From Liolophura sinensis (taxonomy: Eukaryota > Mollusca > Polyplacophora > Chitonida > Chitonidae), in assembly GCF_032854445.1 (NCBI RefSeq), contig NC_088303.1, forward strand, positions 37,023,501 to 37,087,500: a stretch of 64,000 bases of DNA, given 5' to 3'. The notes beneath the pieces were generated by a model. The model searched no databases. It saw nothing but the letters and a program-made list of their open reading frames with translations, and was not told the origin of the DNA. Position numbers and translations under genes: made by a program. Position 1 is the stretch's first letter. Every line of letters begins with the position of its first letter. Below, one piece after another: positions 24,877 to 36,800 of this stretch.

Positions 24877-27800
24877 GTAAGTGCATCCTTTTGATAATCA
24901 AGAAGTGAACAGATGACACACTGCATTGTTTTCATGTGCTCAAGTATTAAATGTGATGACAACACAGCATTCAAAGTAAATGTGATGACAACACAGCATT
25001 CTAAGTAAATGTAATGACAACACAGCATTCTAAGTAAATGTAATGATAACACAGCATTCTAAGTAAATGTAATGATAACACAGCATTCAAAGTAAATGTG
25101 ATGACAACACAGCATTCTAAGTAAATGTAATGACAACACAGCATTCTAAGTAAATGTGATGACAACACAGCATTCAAAGTAAATGTGATGACAACACCGC
25201 ATTCTAAGTAAATGTAATGACAACACAGCATTCTAAGTAAATGTAATGACAACACAGCATTCTAAGTAAATGTAATGACAACACAGCATTCAAAGTAAAT
25301 GTGATGACAACACAGCATTCTAAGTAAATGTAATGACAACACAGCATTCTAAGTAAATGTGATGACAACACAGCATTCTAAGTAAATGTAATGACAACAC
25401 AGCATTCTAAGTAAATGTGATGACAACACAGCATTCAAAGTAAATGTGATGACAACACAGCATTCTAAGTAAATGTAATGACAACACAGCATTCAACGTA
25501 GATAGGCCAATGGCGTCTAATTGCACCTAACATCACTGTATTTTTTTTACCTAATTCTGCTTAGTCTTAGGGGGCGTATAAGAGGCTACTAGTTAAGAAT
25601 GAGCATAAATAGCTAGAAGAAAAATCTGACTGAAGTGACTATTTGCCATCTGTCACATTGTCGCCGCTGTGCTGTCCTGATTTTACTTATGGTATTGTCT
25701 TTTATACTGAATGGACTTGCATTTCTGTATTCTACTACATGTGTTATCTTATACTGACGCCAGGGGATGAGAGTGGGTGTGCGGTTGTGCGTGTTTGGGT
25801 GTGATTCTTCTCCTTCATATTCTGTGTCCTGTGTTATTTCTTTCCTTGACCAACCAATTTAGTATAGAAGTGGTGACTTACTTGTTTACCCCTGCATGCT
25901 TCGTCAAAGTAAAATATGCCCGTCACTGATTATGCAGAGAAGTTATGAAATGTAATCTTATGGCCTGTTTCTATAAGGTACTATACTCAGTGTAAGAATC
26001 CCTTGGCGGATTACGTCTCATCAACCACGTTTTCGCATGAATGTATCTCAGGTAGTTGATGACTGCACGGTGGTTTCGCTTGGACTTTCACAGGTATTCT
26101 GGGAACATAAACTTAATCACATTCGCATAAGGTAAATACTTTCTTTCTAAAGGCGAGAAATGCAGAATAATGATCCTTGTTCCCAAGATTTTTAGCAAGA
26201 AGTCTATTAGCACAAATCGAAATAAATTATTTGTTACTATTATAAAACAGCCCAAATAGTTACCTTTCACAAAATATCAGTCTCGTCTGTGAGCGTTACA
26301 TTCAAAATCGCTCAGAAACATTTATAAAAGGGGTGGTATTATAACCTTTTTCAAACAAATCATTTTCCGATTAACCGGTTGTTTTGCGAACTCTTACACT
26401 CATGGTTCCTAGAATGTTGTTCGATGGTGTGACAACGGGCTGTGGTTCCACCAGTTAGATTCCATGTCCCAAAATAAAGCGGGTTACGTAATTTATGAAT
26501 TGAACACTGTCATACCATTGTGACAGGATTAATGATCAATGAATTGATAACCAGACATAATTATCAGTGTTGTCAAACAGCTCGGCTTGTATTATATATC
26601 GATCATCCATATTGCTTGGGAAGGGAATACGCTTTACTAATCACAGAGGAATTGCTAGGAAATATCTCCAGCCAAGCAGAACTTCACGTGCATGGCACGC
26701 AATGTCAACCGTTACACTGGACGTTTAATTATAGATAAAATTATAAAGTAGAACCAGTCACAGTGGTAACCATGGAGTTTGAAACAGCAAAACATTGTTT
26801 ATGTATTATTTATTTGATTGGTGTTTTATGCCATACTCAAGAATATTTCACTAATTCGACGGCGGCAAGCTTTATGGTGGGAGAAAACCGATCAGAGCCC
26901 AGTGAAAACCCAAGACCATCCGCAGGTTTGTTTATGTATTACAAAATAAAACTGTGCTAAGAATCCCCGTTCCATCGGCAGCTGCATGATATACCCTCTG
27001 TTACAAGATAAGCAGCCGTTTCTAAGAATATAACATCGAATACAACACATATGTAGATCCATCTTCAGACAATAACAAGTTAGGCGACAAAGAAATATAT
27101 GTAAAGAGGACCCTGTTTCATCAACAATGTGCTGTTTCATGTGAAGAGAAATATTGAGGAATCGAATATGAACAATTCTAAAACAGCATATTGGATACAC
27201 ATACTTTCTTATAATGGCAACGCCATTCTTACACTGGTGATTTGGTGTGACCAACATTTGCATTTAACAACACACTCGAGGAACAGGATGAAATGGCACT
27301 GGAATTAAGACGACAGTGCCGTGCAGATCTCACGATGCTTGATGGACGTCCTTCTGCACAGTGCATCGGCACTGCCTGTTGGTCGAACAGTCTCTCAAAG
27401 AGCTGAGCCATCTATGTGACAGTTAGCAGCGGGCTGTCATCGATGTTGACACTTGAAAAGCCTTCAACCTTCAAACACTCATTGGGTGATCAAAAACCCA
27501 TTGGATTGGATGGTAGATGTGAGACCCACTATTAGGAAATGACAACTGCCAAATGCTTTTAAATCCACGCTAAAAGACGCGTATACCATATCCCTGTAGA
27601 AGCAAAATACCAATTATAAAACGGTCTTTAACGAGATAAACTATTGGTTAGGTAATTGGTAAAACGTAATCGGCCTTGAACAAGGCAAACAGAAAGTGTA
27701 GGGCGAGAGACACATGCTACATGCTCGGTAGACTTATTTCAGTGTTCTATTCTGGTTCCAGATGTCAAAGGCTTGGGCATTTCGAGCTTTAGGTTCAAGA

Positions 27801-30800
27801 TCTAACTCAAGTGAATTTGACTGTTCCGTCGGGTCTCAAGGACGCGTGTACGCTAAATAACGTCCGGACGCGACTGGAATCGGCACACGTTGTACTGCTT
27901 ATCTGAACTGAGTTCTAAACTCGGCATACACGGAAGCTTAAAACTCAGCTCGACCATTGCATAGGATCTTTAGCACTCGTGTATGCAAAATAACAACTTG
28001 AGTTGTTTCCCACTCGTTAAGTGTGGGCCGGTTCAATCCAAAGTCGTTAATGCGACTGGCATTGACCTCGAACGACCAGCTAAGTTGAGTTGAGTTACTT
28101 CTTAAACTCTCTTGTATGTCGAGCTTAAGAGGAAGCTAGGTGTCATCTTTCCAGTTATAGAGCATTGATGTACATTAGAGATCTTTCATGTCAACGAGAT
28201 CCTGATCTAACTTCATAGCTTGTAATTGCACCATCGAGATTGGTTGACATCAAGTATTACAGGACATCTTGAACACTCCGTGCGTTTTCGTCTGGGTAAA
28301 TCTGCTCCTATTAACAATAGGTCCCACCTCGTTTTCACCGAGGCATTTATCACGCAGCTGGAAAAATCTTTTTCTCAAGTGCATCAAAACTGTTGATGAA
28401 ATCACAAAGGCGTATGGCGCACAAAGGCGATTTCACAGCAGGATAAACTAATAGACCGTAAACCACCATCATCCAGTATGTCGACGTGAGGAAAGACGAG
28501 CGTATAGCCTTAGTACGGGACAAAAAGAAAATTGATCGGCTTGTAGTGATGAGGATCAAAGTGAAAAAGGAGAGAGCAAAGATACTGGCTAATTTTGAAT
28601 GGAATAAATTGTAGAGACGAGGAGGTTGTACTGATTGTGGGAGAAGCACCAAAGGCTTGTCGAAGCCCCTTCCTCTTATAGCAACAGTTTACTTCCAACG
28701 ATACGCGGTTTTCTTTAGACAGCACATAATATGGACGTACCGCTAACTTAATTAATGCTCGGTGCTGAGACGCAGGCTTATATACAGTAGAAAGAAAAAA
28801 TGACGTATTCTTGCTGTCTGTTGTCTTAATAATATTGAGAGTTATCTTCAGGCACAGCAAGAGAATTCAGTAAATAACACAGATTACGTCATAGTGAGCG
28901 ACTGGGATTATATAAATCCTTTGAGGGCTGCAGGAATATAGCATGCTCTATGTTATGTAGGAAATTAATTAAAGCAGATCCAAAATTGCATAGGATTACC
29001 CTGTATTAAATCAAGGCCGATTGTTTTAAAGTTCCTTAAAGAGACTGTTTTATAGTCGGTATTTATCTTTTCTAAACACGCTTTTCATAAAAGAATATAT
29101 ACCACAGAAACCGCCTCTCAGCGGTTACATATAAGCGGTAACTACAGAGGAAAATTCTCTGAACATCAGCTGGCGGAATGCTGATTTTCGGATTAGGAGG
29201 TCCCATAGCTAAATTCCCGGTGTCACTCGCGCAGTAAATTCTCCAACAAGTTACGATTTGTTCGTTGTTGTCATAATGGCAAGTTCGCTGATCAATGGAA
29301 GTAAGGAATTATTACAGGAAAAAGGCATCGCCGAATGCATCGCCTTCCCTATACAACTCTGGCATTATAAACGAATCACGGAATTCTACGACAGTACATA
29401 TTAATAAATAAATAAATACGAAAAGAGCTGATATATATTTTCTTAATATGTAAAAGTTATTTCAGTACACTCTAAATTCTTCAGTTTCTCATCAGATAAG
29501 TGACTAAGCCACACGCCCATTTTTACCTCATTCAAATCCGAAGAAATCATATAATAAATATAGAATATAATCTATACGTCGAAACAAACATTCGTATACC
29601 AGCCGTCAACCAATAAGGGCCTTCCGGGTCAATAATCGCAAGGCCAATTCCCAAAATGACGTTTGACACAAATTACCAAAGAACTAAGAAAGTATATAAA
29701 GCACGAAAATAGGACGGATCATACAAAGAGAAGTGTTCAACAGTTTTCAATGATGTAGGAAATGCGCAAAGTATGTTCTATTCAACTGAATGAACCCAGT
29801 ATTCAAATTCTGAATCACAGTCACAGTCAATTCTGAATATACCATAAATGTACATGTAGTTATTGTTGAACACTGAAAAGGGTTAGCCAAAAGAAGTTGG
29901 CATATGGCGTGTAAATCTGTACACCCCCACGTGGGAAAGGTCGCCAGTAAAATTGTCCGAGGCTCGTGTTTAATGAAGGGTAATCCGATCTGCTGCAACC
30001 AAAATACTAATCGCCATTGTATAAATGAAAACTTATTGAGTGTTAAACAACGACCAAGTAAATTAATGTATTTTTGTGTAAATTAAAAAAAAGCACCACC
30101 TATCACCCGAGTTCAAAATAGAATCAAATTCGATACTGGCAGGACCCCTTCCAGTAAAACACAAATCAAAATCAAAATAAACAGTTGCCCCCTTTCTCAA
30201 TGTAATTGTACGAAGTACTGTTAGCTGAAGTAAATAGCACTGGGTTTTAATTGGAAGAATACTGCATGCAATCTGCATAGATTTCCAATAATGTATTTAA
30301 TCTTATCTAACATATAGCTTGACAACATGCAAAGACATACAAAAAAAAATAATTTCTTGTGTAGTTCACCACCCTTCCCCTTGAAACTCCCCCTCACCTC
30401 CCATCAATTCCCTCACCCACCTCCCTCTGCTCCCTCCCTCACTCCTTCCCCACTTCAACTTCAGAAATTGTACTTCATATTCAGATACGTTTTACTTATT
30501 TTCTGCATGAAAAAATACACCTCACTGGTGTACTGAAGTGGGGCGATCTCCTATCCAGTTGCAAGAGGTCATGTCTACAATATTGATAAGTAATCAGCAA
30601 CCACTGCGTGCTTGTGCATGATCATCCAAACATATTTTCCACTCACAAAATTTCTACTAGTAATGACTTAAAAGCATTCATGGAGATTTTGGTGCCATTA
30701 ACTTATAGAATGTGTGTGTTGCGAATAAACAGTGATTTTATTTATTTAGTTAAGCTCCGCGGGTTTCAGCAAACCAGCCACAAAATAAACTACACTCTTT

Positions 30801-33800
30801 GTTTACTTTCATCAAAGCGCACATCCCTGAGCTGTACAGATATAGCACTGTTCTATCTGTCCTATCAAAAGGCAAGGTTTGGTTCCTGATAGTATAGGAT
30901 AGAATGTTTCGATGTCGGTTAAAACTGCGATCCATTTGTTCCTTTTCACCTCAGCTAAGCGGCGTAGAGTCTGAATTTCTCCATTCTGCCGAATTTGGAG
31001 ACATTCCCAGTGTGAAACGCATGGTGGCAGAAAACCCGGATCTTAATGTGGACTGTATTGACATCTTGGGAAGGACAGCTCTCAAATTAGCCGTGAAAAA
31101 CGAACATTTAGAGGTAAGTGTCCAGCGGTATCGTCCTAACAACATATCCCATCTCTGTACACATAGCTGCATGAGGCCTGTTTCACAAAGGTATTTTTAC
31201 ACCGTGTCCTAAAAGTTCGTTATAAAACAAAATATGTTAAGCTGGCCACCATCGTTCATGGAAACTAACAGTGTTGAAGTTGGCTCACTCACATGAAACC
31301 TTTCTCGACACATTCGATCGGTTCCTGACAAATGTGGTCACTGGTTCAAATCCAGTTCTCAATAGTTCCATGCTCTCCTTGTCAGGGCCTTTTATATATA
31401 AGTGAAATATTCTTGGCTACGGGATAAAACACCCACCAAATAAATAAATACTCCGGGTACTGTACTTCCCTTCACCCGCACGCCGTAAAAGTTAATAATA
31501 TTTAAATATCGCCTTTAAAAGTAACTCAAACTACGTCGTAACAGTTAAAGATCTTGAGTACATGCAGAGGCATTAAAAACCGAGCAAATATACAAATGTG
31601 CCAAATCAAATCTTGCTTTTCCTTATCTGTTAGTTGCTTGAATCGAATTTCTATATTACTTATATTTGACGGACTTAGGCGCACTAATAAGTTGGCTGTC
31701 TTTGGGTTTCAGATTGTAGAACTTTTGTTGGACAAATCTAGCATTAACCACATATACGAAGCGGCACTGCAGGCCATCAGCGCTGGGCATATACAGATTG
31801 CCGAGTGTATCCTGAAACACAAACGCTACCTGGACCTCACCAGGGACAGAAGAAAATTCGGTGCGACGGATGACTTCTTTACCGCCTTGGATCTGGACGA
31901 ATCCCAGTTTTCTCCGGACTTAACTCCCCTGATTTTAGCGGCTCAGAAAAACCAATATGAAATTGTGCAATTGTTACTTCTCCGAGGAGAGATAATTCCC
32001 CGACCCCATCGATTCAACTGTCACTGCAAGGAGTGCTCTAACAAGAACGAGTTTGATCAGCTGAGGCTGGCCATTTCCCGCCTGAACGCTTATCGAGGGT
32101 TGGCCAGCGAGGCATACGTCTCTCTCAACAGTAAAGATCCCATACTAGCCGCCTTCGAACTGGCCTCGGAACTGCGCAGGTTAGCGCATGTGGAGAAATA
32201 TTTCAGAGTGAGTATCGCAGCACTGTTACATCAACGCGTTCACCATTTGTCCGCAGAATGCACCAATGAAATCATGCGCTAGAATCCAGCTCTCCTTTGT
32301 GAGCATGCATCTTAAGCTAAGGAGATTTGTCAGGTACATATTTACTTTGGATAACAAATCAAACTGTCGTCGTATAAGTGAAAATCTTCGTGGGGACGGC
32401 GTTGAACTATCAAACCAAATAAATAACTGAATAAATAGGAAAGAGCATTTTATTCCACATATGTGTGTATGCTAAGCGTTTAACGTTCTACCTAACGATT
32501 TTTCAGTCATATGACGACGGGGAGTCACAAGTTGCGTGTATATATACTGTGTCACGTTGTACGGACACTGGGGTAACCAGTCCTGTTTCCCTGGTCTAAC
32601 CTCTCCAAGCTGAGCGCCAAGTGAGGCTGTATTATTTCTTATTCCATACTGATTTCCACTCCGGTCGTGGAAAGGTCAGTAAGCTGCGAATGGTCATGGG
32701 ATTCCTCTTGGATTAGTCCTGTTTCCCTGGTCTAACCTCTCCAAGCTGAGCGCCAAGTGAGGCTGTATTATTTCTTATTCCATACTGGTTTCCACTCCGG
32801 TCGTGGAAAGGGCAGTAAGCTGCGAATGGTCATGGGATTCCTCTGGGATTTGTCCGGCCTTCTCTCACCATAATACTGACGTCATATAACTGAAAACGGC
32901 GTAAAATACAAATCAAATAAATAAGTGTGCTTTGTAATTATTGGAAAAAATCTGATCTGCGTCGTGTTAATGTTGTGCTGTGACACCGGTTGTGTCATAA
33001 CACAGAAGTTGTGTCGTCACACTTTGAAAGACGCAAAGAGAAACTCATAATTTATGACAAGAAATAGTGTATGAGTGCATTATCATGAGTTGTTTACATC
33101 CGTCTCAGGGTCCACACAAAAACTGAACCCATGCATGGAAGCCAATAGAAGACATCTCGTTACCACGCCCTTTCTCATACAGGGCGAGACAGCGAGGTAA
33201 CAAAGAAGTGAAGCGATATAACAAAGTAGCGAAGTGAGGTAACGAGGTAGCGAAGTAGCGATGCGAGGCAACGAGGTAGCCGTGCAAGACAGCAAGGCAG
33301 CAAGATTGACGTAGTGCCTCTCTACCTCATTCGCTTCTTCGATCTCTACAAAGGTTGAGGTTGAGAGGCAGCGGGGTAGCGAGGCAGTTAAGCAGCGAGG
33401 TAGCGAGGTGGGGAGCAGTTAGTATGACGACTTTAGTGTCAGGCTCAGGCATTGACCGCGTGTAAGTTGGGTTCTTGAGACACCTGGCTGGATGTGATGT
33501 CGGTTGAAATTAACACCCTATAATTGCTAGACCCTGGATCTATTACATAATAATTCAAGCTAGGTCAGTACTTCTGTTTAGCTGAGATGTGAAGGGAAGC
33601 TATGGGAATTGTGGTGAAAAAGGTGGGCTGGCCCTCAGACAAGATATTTATATGGTTATATATAGTGATCGCTTTTCCTTCCGTCATTTTCCGCCCTATT
33701 AATCTTGACTGCGCCATATTTCAGTACTGATTGGTGGTAGGAATCTGAAATTTGATTTATTCTTTATTTAAATAAAGAGCCTGGTATGGTAAAGCGGGGA

Positions 33801-36800
33801 ATCCGTCCCATTGCTAGAAACTGTGCTCCTCAAAACTGACTATAAGTGTGAGTGACAACTTGCGGCACACTCGTAAACCCACTTCTTTTTCAGTTCTGTT
33901 ATTCTTCTGTTCCTGTTATTTGACAAACATGAGGCCTATAAATCTCCAAACATGCGCTGAAGAGATGTATTCAGAATTCTGAGACACTGAAATTTCTTTT
34001 TTTTTTAAATTAAACCCGGTGCAGTGTGGGAAATGACCCTACCACAAATGTAACATCCTGAAAAATTCTTCAACACGCAGTTATATAGCAATTAATTAAA
34101 TAAATATATAACCAATATAACTTTTAGCCTTATTCTTCTACTACGCATAAGGTGTTAATGTTAATGATAGTTAGACATCCACTTGTACTCTCAACCAGGT
34201 TTCATGTATGATTTCGTTATACGTCTTAAAAATTATCCATTCTAATTCATGCTAACACTTATTTAATGCAAGACGGGCTATATCTTCATTTACACACAAG
34301 CATGTTTCCTGGTTAACGTTGATCTTCATACTGCAAATTAAAAACTGAGTGACCTCTTGAACAAAAAACTGGCGTTTTTGATGGCGAGTGCATTTTTGGC
34401 AGGTTATTACTAAGTAACCATCTCTTTTTACGGTTATATAACTTGTATGGATACTTCGACCTAGTGGTATATTTCCGATTTTGAAATTTACGAACTTGTG
34501 CTGGGATTATGAAATTTGCACTGGTTCAGTTTGTTTAGAGCGCTAGCGCAGAGCTATGACTCAGAAGCCTCTCACCAATGCGGTCGCTGCGAGTTCAAAT
34601 CCAGCTCATGCCGGCTTCCTCACCTGGCCGCAGTCGTATAAGTGAAATATTCTTGGGTACGGAGTAAAACACCAATAAAATAAATAAATAAATAAATTTA
34701 TTTTCTCAATTTTACGTCGTACTCAAGGATATTTCACTTTTATGACGGTAGCCAACATTATGGGGGGAAGAAAACCAGACAGAGTCCGTGGAAAACCTGC
34801 GACCACCCAAAAATTGCTGGCATTTAACTCACAGGGAGAGAGGCTCTTGGGTCATTACGCCGCACTAGCGCGCTAACCTCCTCGGCCGTTAAAATCTGAG
34901 TGGCGTAGTCGTGTTGAGTGATGCAATACTTAATAAGGCACCGAGGAGCAAGAACCCAACTTACACACGGTGTATGCCTCATTCTAACACTAAAGGCAGC
35001 GAGGCAGTGTGGTATCGATGCGAGATAGCGAGGCAGCGAAGTGGCGAGATTATGTTAGGCTAGCTGTCTTGCATCGCTACCTTGCTGCATCGCATCGCTA
35101 CCTCCCTACTTCGTTACCTCGTTACCTCGCCTCGGTACATCGTTACGTCGCTGCCTCGCCCTGCACTAGATAGGTCGTCGTAGCGAGGTAGCGAGATGCC
35201 CTCTTTTGCTTCCATACCCATGCGTTAGATACGTTATATGCGGAAATGCGGGCTAAGAATTTGGACATAAAAGTACCTGTCATATCCAACTGCCTCGCAT
35301 TGGCCCATGGGTGAGAAAGTAAGTGTGAGAAAGTGGTTCAAGGTCTAATATGGCTATACTTGAAACAGAGCAAGGTAGCATTTGACAAGTTCTGCAACTG
35401 GGGACGATTCCAAAAGTCAAACATTTCAATACAATTTCACAACTTATTGTTGGGCCTTAGAAATTAAAATTTTAATCTCGTGATATCTTACAGACAGATG
35501 TGTCAAAATTTCAACTTCTAGTTGCATTAAGTACTGTAGCGAGATTATAAATTTTGACTTTAGCTAGAAATGGCTTTGCGGCATCGGTCCTTGCCCTGAT
35601 AATATTTCAGCAGGGAGTGGCTGAGAGAGGTGTTCCGGTGAGGATTAGCATGTTACAGTCAAGATATTTCATTAGAGTAAACCATTTCAATACGATTTCA
35701 CATCTTATTGTTGGGCCTTAGAAATAAGAATTTTAATCTCGTGATATCTTATAGACAGATGTCTCAAAATTTCAACTTTTAATTGTATTTTAGTGAAATT
35801 TTGACTAGAACTAGAAATGGCTTTGCGGCATCGGTCCTTGCCCCGATAATATGTCAGCAGAGAGTGGCTGAGAGAGGTGAGGATTAGCATGTTACAGTGG
35901 AGATATGACCTTGGGCATGTTGAAATCGATGTTGTCCCTGACCAACAGCCTATCACACGAGCAATTGCTACATATTCTGTTAGAAGCTTTAATAGACAGA
36001 AGTAGGTGTCAAAGTATTGCGGAACGCCTAACGTTCCTCAAATCATAACATAAAACACAATGTTTTTTTGAGGAGACAAGATAGCGTTTTCAGCTAAACA
36101 CGGTTTTTATTCAACCAAATCGGCATACAATATAAAAAGATTTGCTTTTTAGTATCTTGCTCATTTTTGAATGACCTTTGTCTTTCTGAAAGAATGTGTG
36201 GCAAAATTATATATTTTTCATATAATGTGCTTGTTGCAAAGGTGTTTCGAAATATATATTTGGGTAAATAATGGTGAATTTCTTTCACGGCAGCAGGGCA
36301 TCAATACCAACTAATGTTGACTTTTGAAATTGATAAACCACAGGCTGTAAGCCATAAACTCATAGCTATACCTATTTGATGTGTAGTTGCCAAGCCGTTT
36401 GTATAAATGAAATCCATATCAGGTATGTACCTGCTATAAAAAACATTTCCAGAGGATGAGCCTCATGATAAGCTGATGGAACGTTTACTGCGATTAAAAC
36501 CATAAATGCATATAAACGAACTTCGCTCTCCACAACATTTGCAGTTTTCAAACGGAAAACGTGTTGCAAGCATAAGGCAAATATTACTGCTGGCTCTTAA
36601 TTACACTCGTTGGTTTCGCATTTGAATGGATGATGACGACTTAACGCAACACTTGTCATAGTACAGTTATACATGGCCGTTTGTAGAGAACGGAGCCGGT
36701 GCAACATCAGATGGTTTTCAACTTACAGACTTTATTTGTGCTATAGAATATGTGTGAAGAGGAATCGGCGTATAGATGAAGGTGTGAGTGCTTTGCAAAC

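Larger units (their letters stand above)
24877..30954 (+). other. TRPC intron 1
   Basis: 6.1 kb. Holds the 29-bp minisatellite, repeat B, a reverse SINE-A, the repeat at 27800 and the polypyrimidine tract. Frames at 26520-26738 (+) and 27229-27411 (-) are open but unrecognised. Confidence 0.6.
33127..35225. mobile_element. Foldback-like element with long repeat-built inverted arms
   Basis: Left arm 33127-33480 and right arm 34935-35225 are imperfect inverted copies. The outer ends share GGAAGC...ACATCTCG against its complement. The middles share an array of GCGAGGTAGC-type short repeats and a GCAAGACAGC block. The inner ends share TGTAAGTTGGGTTCTTG. The core holds a truncated inverted-repeat element (33777-34520) and two SINEs. 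Long arms made of short repeats are typical of foldback transposons. No transposase is visible and no target-site duplication is clear. Confidence 0.6.

Noticed and set aside
24447-24908. 153-codon open frame over the TRPC start
   Set aside because: It overlaps the phase-correct exon 1 in another frame and meets a stop soon after splicing to exon 2. Treated as a possible upstream frame, not a protein gene.
24696-25255. Minus-strand frames full of CHYIYLE-like repeats
   Set aside because: Pure translation of the 29-bp minisatellite.
24943-25498. Regular short repeats resembling a CRISPR array
   Set aside because: The units are contiguous without spacers, and the DNA is animal nuclear.
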